DNA of 64,000 bases from Aphelenchoides besseyi (GCA_024699855.1 JAMPIQ010000002.1:6944001-7008000); one strand, 5' to 3'; positions 12,080-24,057 are shown, counted from the first letter of the stretch. The notes: generated from the sequence alone by a model not told the origin. Made by a program: numbers and translations.

Positions 12080-14287
12080 GATCTTCTGCACAACTAAAAC
12101 AACATAGTAAACGGCGTTTAACTCCAAATCGTTTAAAGTGCAGTTATTGTTCGTACACGAATCAATTAACGCGACGCTTCTGTTGTTGATTTCGCGTGAC
12201 GTCACAATTTGAACGGCAACGTGAGAAGCAGCTCAGGTGTCACGGCAGTCGCACAATATCTCGAAGTATTGGACTTGAAATTCAATCGGATTTTAGGTCA
12301 AGAGTTAAATTTGACGCGCGCAAATGTATTGGAGTGGCAAATTACACGAAAGGAAGTAAACAATTGATAGAGAAGATAACCAATGGATTTCAACGGTAAT
12401 GACAGTCTAAGAATTGCTAGACAACTGACTGCTTTCAACACGAGAGACAGAGAAGGTTGAAAAAATGAGCGATGGAAATGAATGAGATTACGGTGCAATT
12501 GCGCGGATATTCTCGAGATGCTTGTGAGCCTCCACACTAACCGGCTTTCATGTTCTCGCTGATTTGCCTGCAGTTCTACAGTCCAGAGAGTTGAAAGAAC
12601 AAAAGGCCGATGATGACAAGCAGTCCGCATCGTTTTAGCCCGCCAGTCAAAAGTCGACCGACTGCTTCCGTGCGGTCCGTAATTTGATCCAATCTTACTT
12701 CAGTCACGGCCGCTTCGATCTGAACTCCGCCCGTCGTGACCATTTCCCACCTTCTGTTTCACGGCCTGATAATTTTCACAAACGATTATCGAAATGTTCA
12801 AACCGTTTGATTGTTTACGAGAAAACTCGTCTTTGTCGACTTACTGTAAGAATACTCACGAACGGGATAGTTGGTCGTTTATCAGCTAACGGATCTCAAG
12901 TGTGATTCTTTTTTATACCAAACACATTTCTGTATTAGCTTATCCCAATAAGGAATCCATTAAAAACCCGACATTAAGTTATTTTAATAGAAAACGGTAA
13001 AATAAAACGAAAAGTCGATGCGACAAAACCACTTGGTTTGCTCGCGATTATCGAAAAGCGACCAATGAGCGAGACCTTCAGCCGAAAATCTTTGAGTCAA
13101 ACGGTCGAAACCCTCAGTTCGGAAACATAAACACACATTTTCCTTGCTTTAAATCGAGACTCCTACTTACTAATAGACATAAGTTCGGGAAGACAAGCAA
13201 CTAAACATAATCACAAGATTTCAAACAATTCGGTTAACTGCATTTTGAAGTTGGCCGTACGGTTTAAACGCGTCAATTCTACGCATCCACTTGACACCTT
13301 CAACAAAAACGCGTGCTGATGTTTACTCCCTTCTGTTAGCATACGGTAAACTGACAATTCAAGTGCTTAAAGTCTGGCGATCGACACAAACAAGAGATGG
13401 GTGGGCAAAGTTGGCGACTGGTTGCGCAATTGGTTTAGCTCGAAAGTGAGAGGACCAACGTTTTTCTCGGCACTTGATGAAGTTTTCTTGGCCGAGAGTG
13501 TGTTGATCCTCGTCGAACTGTAGTCCCGCCTTCTAAGCGCAAACAACCACTTTTTCTGCAGCTGCACTGCGGTCAAAATGACCGAAAGCACAACCTTGTG
13601 TGTTTAAACAGACTTCGAACACAATAGCCGCAACTAATGAGTAGTTCCGTTTAAATTTTGTGGCTTCGACCTTAAAACAGTCACAACCATACTATCTAAA
13701 TCATGAAGAAAAAGAATCGGAATGTCAAGTGAAGCTCGAATAACACAACTACCTTCTCCGTTTCATTTGCCGCTCAATTCGAAGCCTATTAAGCGGATCA
13801 CTCAATTCCACTAACCACAACTTCCGTTCAAATGACGCGCGTGGCAATAAATCGACGGACGATAGAATGTTTATTTTGGCCGATAGGGGTGATTGACGAC
13901 AAGCTAACGATGACACAGCATTTTAAGCGGCAAATTAAAAGTGGAAGAACGAAAAGTAGCAAATCAACCGAGTAATCGCATTCAAGTGTTGTTTATGTAG
14001 ATAGCAAGTTCTTCTTCGATCCAATCTTTCCAATTCATTGACCAATTGAGATTATCAGGTCAAGATCTTGCATACACATAACTGAAATAGTTGATTGACA
14101 AAAAGCATTCAGCCTCTGGTTCTGCAGTCCACAACCATTCTACAGTTCTTTTGGAAAGCAACAGTACGAGTAAACGTTCAGAGAAATTTCATGCAAATGT
14201 CGTTCAACTTAAGAAGCAGCTCTCTTCCAATTGCCGCGATTCTCCGTTCGCAATCGGTTGATCGTTTCAAGTTCTTTCTCATCGTTC
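12080..14287. other. 2.2 kb gene-free stretch between SIX and GNAT genes
   Basis: Divergent intergenic region between the SIX homeobox gene (-) and the acetyltransferase gene (+). No open frame here has a family match or flanking splice sites that extend it. It probably holds the promoter and control elements of the homeobox gene, which is inferred only from position. No repeat or RNA gene is evident by eye. Confidence 0.5.
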
Positions 14288-15382
14288 ATGGCTGCTCGTA
14301 AGATTTTCAAGTATGGAAGCATTTCAATGGCCACTGCAGCAGCAAAGTAAATCAAATACAAATATTTTCATTTTGCGTTTAGATCACTGAACTTAAAGTC
14401 TTCAACCGCGCATCGTACTCGTTTGATCGAATGTTGGCGTCCACAAAACTCACGTTGTGCTGTGGATATTGTCGTTGCTCGTAAAGAAGACGCGCCCAAT
14501 GTTCGCGACTTTATGATGAACGAAACGCGTTGTAAGTGAATGGCCGTATTTCTTACCGAAATTTCCAGTTCATGAACCGGTGATTGGGGCTTCGAGTAAG
14601 TTTGCTTCGTGTCTTAACATCAAGTGTCAAAGTTCAGAAACGTCAGAATCAGATGTGAAAATACTTTTCGACGGAATTTTGGAGCGTTCCATTGACTCGG
14701 GACTGAGTTTGTTGATGTTCAAAGCAAACAGCGACAAGCTGATTGGAATCCGTATGACTTCGATTGTTAATTTGCCACAAAGTCGTCGTCAACTGGAAGA
14801 CTTTCAACCTTTGTCCGATTACAAAAACGGTAACTAAACCTCTTTCTCTTATCTTTGATTTTCCATTAAGTGATTGATCGTCAACCGTCCAGAAGTCGCA
14901 AAGAACAGCGTATTTTGGCGCTTTGCGATCAAGTTTATCCGTACGCTGAGAAGTTTGTGCCAAAAAGTGTTCGTCAGATGGTTCGACAAGAGTTGGTTGG
15001 GATTATGGAGAACTATCGTTTGTGGGACTCTAATCAAGTTTCTGACTATGCCAACCACATTGTTTAGGCACAGTTTGGCTACTCGCTTCAATCATGAAAT
15101 GTACAAACTGGCGGCGAATGAGGGACTTCAATATGTGGATGTTCTATGCACTGGAATTGCTAGTCAACGAGTGTGCCGTAAGGTTGGTTGAAGAACGTCA
15201 TTTGATTGACATGTGTTCAATTCGTTCAGCTTGGAATGCGTCCAAAAATTGTTATTCCCTACGATGAATTCACTGACGATCATCAGATTTGCTTTTCGAA
15301 TACGATTGACAAATCTCGGGTGGCCATTTACATGATAGGTGATCTGATGTCCATGGGATATAACGTTCATGGATTGAAGTGA
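14288..15382 (+). CDS. GNAT N-acetyltransferase, arylalkylamine-type-like
   Basis: Exons 14288-14346, 14383-14531, 14569-14829 (probably split by a 42-nt intron at 14596-14637), 14871-15021, 15068-15182 and 15230-15382 join in phase to 295 residues, or 281 with the extra intron. The N-terminal strand VDIVVARKEDAPNVRDFM, the middle EPVIGAS, and the C-terminal half LATRFNHEMYKLAANEG ... VLCTGIASQRVCRKLGMR follow the layout of arylalkylamine/dopamine N-acetyltransferase-like proteins common in nematodes and insects. They would move acetyl from acetyl-CoA to an amine. The acetyl-CoA loop (family R/Q-x-x-G-x-G/A) is weak here, with YRLHSLATR lacking the usual glycines, so activity is uncertain. 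The donor before 15022 (GTGGGA) is unusual but needed for frame. AATAAA follows the stop. Confidence 0.75.
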
Positions 15383-15567
15383 CTTCTTTCTGCTATCACT
15401 ACTTAGTGACAAATAAAACCATTTACTTCAACGGAACTGTTAGATTGTCAAGTTTTCATTTTCTCGACAAGAAGTTTTGTTCGTCGAATTTTTGTGTTTC
15501 TGTTGATGATATTTGCTGGTTAACGTTGGAATAAAGATAGTTGGTCAAAGTGGTTATTCGATTTGAA

Positions 15568-17505
15568 ATGAACGTTCAACAAAAAAAGAACCGAACAACG
15601 AGCAGCGCAGAATTTTATCAGGAAGTCCGGTACGTTCAATCTTTTTTCTTTGATGTTCTGGGTTTCAGAAGCTATTACACCAAAAAAATTATACGACGAT
15701 CCAACGAGTTTTCAGCATCTCAAGCCATCAACTCTGTGATCTCCGAAGACGAATCGGAACGATCGTGGCGGGAGCGTACGGAAGAGGAAACGGTAGAACA
15801 AACGGCCGCGGAATTGAAAGCGCGACTTCAAGTGGGTCGTCAGAAACTACAGCAGGTGCATTGTTTCACTGATTCAATTAGTTGTATGATCATTTAGACG
15901 CGACAAGATAGCATTCCGATCGACGAGACCATTCAACATCCACTCGTTCTTCCTGAAAGGTTAGTTTTCAATACGCTATTTAAGACCTGTGTTTTAGTAA
16001 ATTTAAAAATGCCGAAACAGAATCTCAACTAAAGAAGCTTCTTGCTACGTCCAAATCCTTAATCTCAAATCCATGTACTTCAACTCCAATTAGTTCGACA
16101 GCTCCGCCGATTTTTGCTTCAAAAAACAATTCTTTACCAACATCGCCGCTATTTCCCTTCGATCAAAAAGCCCGATCGGATGCCATCAATCTCACTCCAA
16201 TACCGAAAACTGAACGTATGACTTATTCGTATTGTTCACATTCATTTTCAATTCAGACAAACGAACACTCTCGACTGTAATGATAAGTAGCAACGTTCCG
16301 TCCATCAATTTTAGCAACATATCAGCTCCAAACGAGCGCAAACCGGTCGTGGCAGATAAATCCAATGATAGTCAGCAAAACGCATCGCAGTCTTCTTCTC
16401 CTATTGTTTCTCAGAATTCTTCTGTTACACGAGAGCGTCGTCTTTCGAAGTCGGAAAGTAAGCGAATGATCATTGTTTTGTTGTACCTTTAATGTTTTAG
16501 CTCCACAATCAAGTGGTTTTGCTCGTTGGGTTGAATCTTTGTTAAAAACAAACGATCGATATATGGCTGATGTTCATGCCTTGAAACACGATCCAACAAT
16601 GAAAGCGCTGTGCAACAAAGTTCGAATGGAGATTCAAGAAACTGTTGACATTTGTAGCTCTGAAGATCCGACAGACACAAAAAGCGTTTCGAAGGCGTTA
16701 TGCTTCTTTCAAGATCTTTTTTCTGTTGGACCAGTTGGAGCGGATGGACAACGAATTGCAATCACTGAGAATTGGCGGTCATTTCTTATGGTTTCCATTT
16801 GTGAACGCTACTTGGTATGTTTCAACGATTACTTTACAATTAACTACCGTGTTTTAGAAACGTGTGATGAGCGATGAATTAGTTTTGAAGTCTGTGGCTC
16901 AATTACTCGTTATTCTAAGCAGACTTTATCCTAACCTATTTACCGTCTTACTTTGTACTATCTATTCTAATTGTCTCCTTCCGCGGTTGGATGCTAATCA
17001 ATGGTAATCGACTGCTTGTTCTATGATATTAATAGTGTAATTTAGTTTTTCAAAGATCATCGAGCTTACTAATGGACCTTCGGAAGACGTGCCGATCTTC
17101 GTCGCAACCGAATTAGCACAATTTCGACTTTTGATCGTCGTATGTGCAATGACTTCTACAACAGAGACTGAAACAGAGATGCGTGGTCTTCCACTCATTT
17201 GGTACCTGCTGAAGGAAGTCGTTCAATCGCCCGTTGTTCCATTGGCCACACCGTTCGTACTCTACGTCATTTTCTCGATTTCCTTCAATTCGTTGAAAAA
17301 GCGTTATGCTAAAACATCGCAGTTTGTGGAGATTATGCGGCGAGCAAACATAATTGCGAATTTGGATTGGACACGAGTTATCGAACTGACAATTAACTCG
17401 AATTCCGAAGCAAATTTCTCCGAACGTGGACGAGTTCTTTTAACTGCGAAGAACAATTCAATGGTTCAAAAATTTAAAGTAACTTTTTCTTCGTTACAAA
17501 TGTGA
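15568..17505 (+). CDS. probable mRNA export factor GLE1
   Basis: Eight exons (15568-15629, 15669-15855, 15898-15959, 15998-16215, 16257-16457, 16501-16814, 16858-17003, 17046-17505) join in frame to 549 residues. The N-terminal third is charged and helical (SWRERTEEETVEQTAAELK), followed by a Ser/Thr/Pro-rich linker. From about residue 250 an all-helical domain (KALCNKVRMEIQETVD, PVGADGQRIAITEN, then FLMVSICERYL...LVLKSVAQLLVIL) resembles the GLE1 C-terminal domain, which binds IP6 and activates the DEAD-box helicase DBP5/DDX19 at the nuclear pore. I base this on pattern and length, not on an alignment. The expected cluster of basic residues that bind IP6 is not obvious. It starts 185 nt after the acetyltransferase on the same strand. 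Confidence 0.55.
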
Positions 17506-17634
17506 TCGTTTTTTTGTTGCTGTTTCTGTTGTTAGCGATGTCACTAAGCCGTTTATGTTGCTTCTATTTCTGCATTATAAAAGCGAAATGGATATCTGGA
17601 AACATTCATTTTGCACGTTTACTGATACAAAGAT

Positions 17635-18140
17635 CTAAAAGAAAAAATGTACAAGGAAAACAATAACGGCAAGACTGAAGACCAATTTGGAGTTCGCTCG
17701 ACTATCAGGCCCCAAATTACACATATCACTGCGACAGCAAAGATCGTAATTAGAAACACGAGAAAATACGGTGAATAAACTCATGCCCTTATTGTTACGG
17801 CGTTGAACTTTCTCTCGAATGCCTTCTTCTTCTTGTGGATTCGTATCTTTGCAGAGTTGTTCTGATGCACATCCACTGGAAAAAAATGTACGCAAATCAC
17901 GTGTGAACTTACAAGATCCATTGATCTAATTGTTTGTCACTATCTAATTCCCTGCTGATTACGCACCAAAAATGAGATTTTGGACACTGAACAACAGACA
18001 TCAGGGATGTCCATTTTCCGTTCGTATGTTGACCTTAAAATTGGTTTTATAAGCTTCTTGGAATAAGTACCTGCGTAACAAGAAAGACTGCTAATTGACG
18101 GTAATGAAAGCAGCAACAGACTCAACAACTTCACGTGCAT
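17635..18140 (-). CDS. Ly6/uPAR (LU) domain protein, secreted and GPI-anchored
   Basis: Three exons (18071-18140, 17913-18033, 17635-17875) give 143 residues in frame. A clear signal peptide (MHVKLLSLLLLSLPSISS) is followed directly by LSCYAG. Later Cys pairs are CPKSHFWC and FGCASEQLC, and the diagnostic end motif YDLCCRSDMCN (CCxxDxCN) closes a three-finger LU domain. After a short Ser/Arg spacer the tail is a hydrophobic GPI signal (LVFSLAVIVFLVHFFF). Such proteins sit on the outer face of the membrane and in animals modulate receptors and channels; the partner here is unknown. The LU domain has a 40-residue insertion between fingers (KDTNPQEEEGIREK...). A second LU gene lies 6 kb away on the same strand. 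Confidence 0.85.
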
Positions 18141-18599
18141 TTTGGACACTCACGCAGAAGTCGCAACAACAACTAAAACGACGTGTCTGAAAAGGAACTT
18201 CACTTTTACAATTTTCGACACATCAATTCGATTTATGTTTTTTAAGGATTGGAAAGAGAAAGCACATGAACGGAACAATAACTCTCAATTGGTTATCTTC
18301 GTTCCTCTATTCAACAAAAAGTGTTGGGACAACCCACACCTTTAACTCTTGAATGATTGCCTGAATTAGTTGACTTCGAATGAGTTTGAATTGTTTAGTC
18401 CACTTTGGGGCTTATTCTAACACCAGTTCTTTGATAAAAATCCAGGAAAATTAAAAGCCACTGCAACTGGAATCAATTTCCAGAACATAAGAGTAGTGAG
18501 CTGTTCACCAGAGCCGATAACTTCATAAATGTTGTTGTCTGTTTTCGTGACTTCACGGCCAAGGTTGGACAAAGAATCTGAAGATAAACGTCGACAAAC

Positions 18600-18962
18600 A
18601 GCTCGACTGAACTCAATTGGAAAAAGCAAACTAAATTCTCATCCACGATCAACATAGTCTTCCAGAAAGGCATAGTTGGCCAATTGTAGAAATCCGCCGC
18701 AGTTTAATAGACGAAGAAGATTACCATTCTGAACATGAGTATCGTCACAGATGCGAACTGATGGAGCTATTTCGACCAAAGAAGATTAGTTTAAACATAG
18801 GTCTTTGACTGAAATCGACGAATAGATCGAAAGTTCGATGATCAACTCACCACAGAGATTTTAGATTTCCATTTCTTTGACGGTCATCGTGAACCTTTTC
18901 TCCGAAACTCCAACGCTTAAGAGACGGATGATAAGGTCGTTGAAGTCGAGTGTAACAGCCAT
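18600..18962 (-). pseudogene. PP1-type Ser/Thr phosphatase pseudogene with internal deletion
   Basis: From an ATG at 18962 the minus strand reads LDFNDLIIRLLSVGVSEK and KEMEI, then a TAA, then NLC, matching the N-terminus of PP1-like phosphatases. A 42-nt intron (18809-18850) is still recognisable, so this is not a processed copy. After a second stop the frame reads APSVRICDDTHVQ, NLLRLLNCGGF and ANYAFLEDYVDRG, corresponding to the GDIHGQ and GDYVDRG metal-site region. The sequence then passes, one frame over and sharing the bases GTGGA, into VDENLVCFFQL, which resembles the far C-terminal VDETLMCSFQIL of PP1. Everything between is absent. Two stops plus the deletion make it non-functional. 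Nematodes carry many PP1-like genes, so a parental copy elsewhere is likely. Confidence 0.8.
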
Positions 18963-21415
18963 CGTTTTTAACGTTTGAATCGTAGCCATCCGTCAAAACA
19001 AGTTTACACCAAATAACTCAAACTCGAATTGTTTTGTTTGACAAATCGGAATAAAATTAACAAACTTCGAGTTATTGTGCTAATAGGGCAATTTTGTCTG
19101 TGGGGTTGTAGAAGCGCGCTGATTGGATTTCTGTCGTTTGCTTCGAGAGAAAATGCGGACTGTTTTTTTGAGAATGAAAGAAGTCCCAGACTGTCAAGGG
19201 ATCACTTGTTTTCTGGGTCTCGCTCTCGTTCCAACCCACTGGTCAGTCAGGACCTTGATTGAACGGCTCCTTTAAAAACAACGTGTGTCCAGCTTCTTTT
19301 GTCGACTTTTAATGTGTCTCCTGTACAGAAGTGCTTACAAGTAGGTCGGAAGGAAAACTCCAAACCCGCATGGCAACGCGAATTGTTCCCGCTACGCAAA
19401 ACGTGTCTTCTCAAAAAGTTATTCCACGTGCTTCGGTACCAGGATATCTACAGGAGTTTTGGTCGATCCCGGCGTAACTGTGCTTCGGCGCAGACGGTAA
19501 TCCGGATTGGTGATTGTCTGATGTCTCTTGTCGAGTATATTGGCTGCTAGGAAGATGCTGGTTGACTTTTGCTGTGCTAAACATTTGATGTCTGTTGCAA
19601 GAATGCGGTGACCTTTGAAACCTCTTTAGTTGATTGATATGACAAGATGGAGCTGCGTAAGGTTCGATTGCAAATGCCAGAAGGCACTAGTTATCTTCTG
19701 GAATCTTTCGCAACACAACATATTTACCATCCTTTTAATACGCGTTAAATTTTCTATCACTGTGCTCAAGATGCTCAACAAAAGCTTGATAAACTCAACA
19801 ACAGCATCGTCCAAAATTTGAAAACTTGCAAAAGACTTATCTTAAAATTTCCAAGTCTTACCAACTACAAACCTTGATAGTAAAGAAACGCGCATAGAAT
19901 TAGTCATTATTACATTCTCAATACGAATAACCAAAATCTATATCATAAAACCGATAGCAACTGCTTAACATTGATCCATACACAGGATACCCGAGAATCC
20001 ACACATTTTTTATGGGAACAATTGTTTCAAGAATTACTAATACTATGAGTGACTTTTGCACGAATAAAGCCAAAACTATATGAAGGTACATGATAATTCT
20101 GAGTTACATTGATAGGCATACGGAAAGTGTTTTAGTCTTGTTCACTTTATTAATAGGTTTATTAGTTCAGAAGGTGAATTGCTTTGCTTTGTTATAACTT
20201 CTGTTGCAGCTGATTCAACATTCCACTTATTGTTGGATGTTTCATGGCCATTTATTGACAGTTATGTTTCGATTGCGTAACACAATAATTGTGTGTTATC
20301 TCCGTGAGTAAACTGCTCTCTAGTTTCCGGTTTGCTCGTATTTTGTTTTTGCGTGTGTAATTTTTGGCATCATATAAGACATCATGTACGGTAAGAAACT
20401 GAATGTGATATCAAAACATCGTATCTTTGAATAAGAACGCTTTTTGAAGAAAACTACAAAACCAATTGTCGAGATTAAAAAACTCCAAAACTTGAAGTTT
20501 GCGGAAACACTTTGGGTGGTCGAATAGTTTTTATCGAGGATTCGAACTGTTGAAGCGGGGGAGTTGTTGTCCGCAGGTCAATACGGGTCGAGGGATTGGT
20601 GTGAAACTGAGCTCCGTATTAACGAACAAAAACTGCTGAAGTGTCCTCGTGCGTTTGTTCAATTTGACGCGAATCCAGGAGACAAAACCAATGACTCGTT
20701 GTTCTATCGAGAACAAACGCGTGTGTTGGAGTGGTCATTTCCGCATTTCACTTTTACTGTCTCCGCTCGTTGTTGCGGAAATGCGGTCGACCGGAGCGCA
20801 AGAATCGTTCGTACGAAGGAAATACCGTGAGCAAAGTCTCGTTGTTCGGATTAAGAGTTTATGTTTGCTTATAAGTTAATTTGGTCAATCGCGCGAACAC
20901 TTGCGCTAAACGGAGCCTGAAACACGGGAGTACGGAAGTTACGTTTGGATTTGAAACATTCTGGAGGTTATTTTCGTTTTGCCACGTTCGTATTTGCGCG
21001 ATTTTTGCTACGGTTGCAAGTGATATCTCAGACTTGTCAGCCTTTCATTAGACAAGCACAATTGTCACTGTAATTATATTGGTTACTGCTTGTCGGCTAG
21101 CAATTGAAGTGTATGTCGCATGAAACCGAATATCTCGGATTTGACGTTTACTTAGTTCACTGGTCAATTAGAAATCTGTTTTGTTGTTTCGGGTGTCTGC
21201 TATGTTTACGCCCCAGTTTCTGCATTGAATGATCAAGCGAGAGCACGTAAACAAACACGTGTTGATTATTCAGTCAACCAACTACCTTTTCCTCATCAGA
21301 ATATGAATCGTTACTTTCTTGTACATTCATCTTCTTATGCTCACAAAACTGTTAAAGTGCGGTTAGAATGAAGTTTAAGTTATCAAATAACTTCCAGATC
21401 GTATGTCTGTGTAGT
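18963..21415. other. 2.5 kb stretch without a supported gene
   Basis: Between the phosphatase relic and the WAP-Kunitz gene. Several frames of 60-90 codons are open (for example about 19299-19550 and 20564-20830, both +), but none has splice partners, a signal peptide or a family match. I treat them as chance. Control elements of the downstream secreted-protein gene probably lie near 21.2-21.4 kb, inferred from position only. Confidence 0.4.
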
Positions 21416-23658
21416 ATGTGCAAAATCAACCCACGGCTTTTGATCATGTTGACTTTGTTCTTTAACTGCGAAGTAAGTAAGCATCAAATGAAAAGCTAAA
21501 TTGATGGTAAGCCGTACACGAGTAACCACAGTCGTTTCAGTTTGTAAATTCAAAACAAGCTCAAGTCACAATGTGTCTGTACAATCGTCTGTTGGGATTG
21601 AACAAATCTGCTCGATGCAAAAACATCACTTCTATCCCTTACGAATTAGATGAACCTGTTAAACGTATATAATTTTTCATCGCAAGCGCTGTAATTCGAT
21701 GTTTAGGTCTTCATACTGCAATAAAAATGCATTCGCATGTTGCGATGGACGACAAGAACTCGAATAACACCGAAACAGCTAAGAACAGATTGCCGAGATG
21801 TTCATCGAATTCGGCCATGATCATCTGCACAAAAGACGTGGCAAACGAATGTCCAGAAGGCGGAGAACGATCTCAAGTTTGTACGTTAAGTGATCGATCA
21901 CGATGCTGTCAGAATGTGCTTCAAGGTTCGTTATTGCAAAGTTTTTCTTCTCGATCTTAAGTGCTTTATTAATTGAATTGTTTGCGTGATTAATCCAGAA
22001 ACCAACACCGATATTTCTAGCATTTCTATTTAAAAAACATGTGAACGATCAAAAGAATGCATCGTTGGTAACGTTTTTGCGCTTGTCGTTGATTAGCGGA
22101 GATCGAGGTATCGACGGAAAACTAACAAAACAGGGAATAGACATTAACACTCATGTGTGTGTTTTTTCATTCGATGTGAAAGCTTCTAACTAACAGAAAT
22201 TTAATGTATTCATTAAACCAATAATAGCACCTGCACGCACGCAATGATTCACCAAGATCATTCGATTCAACTTTAGGTATTCCTGTCAGCTATATAAACG
22301 CAAAGCTAGGCGACTGTCCACCACCTATCGGAATTAGCGGATCGCAATTGGGAATCGAAAATAACTGTTGGCTTGACTCCAACTGCCCCGGCATACAAAA
22401 GGTGAGTGAATCAGTTTTAACGTTTAAAATATGGTGCTTGCATTTATTTTCGTCTGAGTGTAATGAGTTTATTGAAGATCGAATTTGTAAAATGAAAACA
22501 TAAAGAGAGCACATAGTAATGAAAATTGCATGAGATAATTTAAAAAGTTAATTGAATCCAATTTTTCCGAACTGTCATCATCTAATATCCATTTCCCATT
22601 AAATGACTGACACACGATTCCAAATCAAGACGTAAAGTGGCCGATGCAATTGAGTTCGTGAAACAGATGAGCACGTCTGAAAGTTAAAAAACTATGAGTA
22701 TTTTTTATCATTTGCTTACGTTCTTGAAGTTCGAGTTGAACGTCCTCAAATAATTTGGGATTGGAAATTCAAAAAGTAGAATTCTATTCTAACATCTTCA
22801 TTACCGTTTTTCAGTGTTGTCTTGAACCAAACCCTGTTGATCAACACTCAAATCGAATTTGCAGAGATCCAGTTGGAATAAGCAGTGAGTTTGTCAAACA
22901 TCAAAATTTTATCTTCTTCTTTTTTTTATCTGAGTTTGGTTGTATTTCAGGAAAACTGGGAAGTTCTGTTTGCAATTTGCCATTAGCCGTGGGTTAGTCT
23001 GATTTCATTTCATTTATCTAGTTTATTAGGTTCGTGCGACTCGCCGGTGCAGCGGTATTATTACGATGCAAGCTCTGGGTTATGCAAAACATTTCAATTT
23101 TCGGGTAATGGACTTTAAATGATGAGAAATTAATTGGATTTCGTTTTAGGATGCAATGGTAAGTGATGTCAACAATCATACGTTCAACGAGTTAAAACAA
23201 AGAATCTTACGTGTTCATTTAGGTAACATGAACAATTTCATGTCACTATCCTCTTGTCAAGCAACCTGTTCACATCTAGGAATACAAGGCAAGAATAAAG
23301 GGGATCAATAAGTTAGTACGATGTTTAGGAACTCCGCTTTGTCCGGCTGATGCCAATGCCGCAATTGCCTGTGGAGTTCCACACGCAGATTCTTGTCAGA
23401 CCGACGAGGATTGTTTAGGTGAGACAATTCGAACATTATTTGTGTGAATGACGTCAGATAGTCACAGCATAGTTAAGATAGAGGCTAATAACTAAACGCT
23501 ATTGTACTTCTGATTATCAACACACTTGTCTTAACTGTGCGTGTGGCATGAAAAGTTGTCAAAACGAATGAACATTGATTGTTACAGGAAGACAAAACCT
23601 TAAATCTCCGACTTGTTGCATGTCTCGATGCGGCTATCGTTTATGTTACTTATATTAA
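21416..23658 (+). CDS. secreted WAP-Kunitz-WAP multi-domain protein
   Basis: Eleven exons (21416-21472, 21541-21664, 21707-21925, 22277-22401, 22815-22884, 22951-22992, 23030-23104, 23150-23158, 23223-23288, 23329-23418, 23588-23658) total exactly 316 codons. The order is signal peptide (PRLLIMLTLFFNCE), a Cys-containing region of unclear type (CPEGGERSQVC...RCCQ), a WAP domain (KLGDCPPPIG, CWLDSNCPGIQK, CC), a Kunitz domain (VC...GSCDSPVQRYYYD, CKTFQFSGCNGN, CQATC) and a C-terminal WAP domain (CQTDEDCLG, CCMSRCGYRLC). WAP and Kunitz modules usually inhibit serine proteases outside the cell. The Kunitz P1 position is Asp rather than Lys/Arg, which argues against trypsin inhibition. Exon eight is only 9 nt, and the intron after 23288 uses a GC donor. 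Most introns are phase 1, as expected for shuffled extracellular modules. Confidence 0.88.
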
Positions 23659-24057
23659 ATGTCAGATTCTAACGCAAACATACGAGCTAATTGTTTATTC
23701 GTGAGTTTAAGGAAATGTTCTTAAGCTGCTCACACGTTGTGACCTCATTAAAAACCAAAAATCATCTGTTTGTTTATAGTTTCTATCTAAATGTTCGTTT
23801 GCCATCTCATTTCGGTATTCTTGTCCTACAATAAATACCAATTGATTTTATTGAACGATAGTTTTACACAAAAGTTACTCAGTTCATAAACTCAAAGACT
23901 TTTGGGCAGTTTTGGTGAAAAACGTGAATACGAAAACAATTGAGAAGTTTGGCGTTTTAAATGAACCAGTAAATAAAATAGATGCGTTAACAAGAAGTTG
24001 ATTGGAGATTTGAAGGATCGATAAAAGAATTCGTAAGTAGGGATTAATGCGAAAAGT

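Noticed and set aside
18417..18600. Resemblance of YEVIGSGEQLTTL, downstream of the PP1 relic, to the PP1 segment before the VDE block
   Set aside because: It lies on the wrong side of the VDENLVCFFQL block and in another frame; I treat it as coincidence and did not extend the pseudogene over it.
20530..20550. B-box-like GTTCGAATCC on the minus strand
   Set aside because: The T stem does not pair and no cloverleaf can be drawn upstream.
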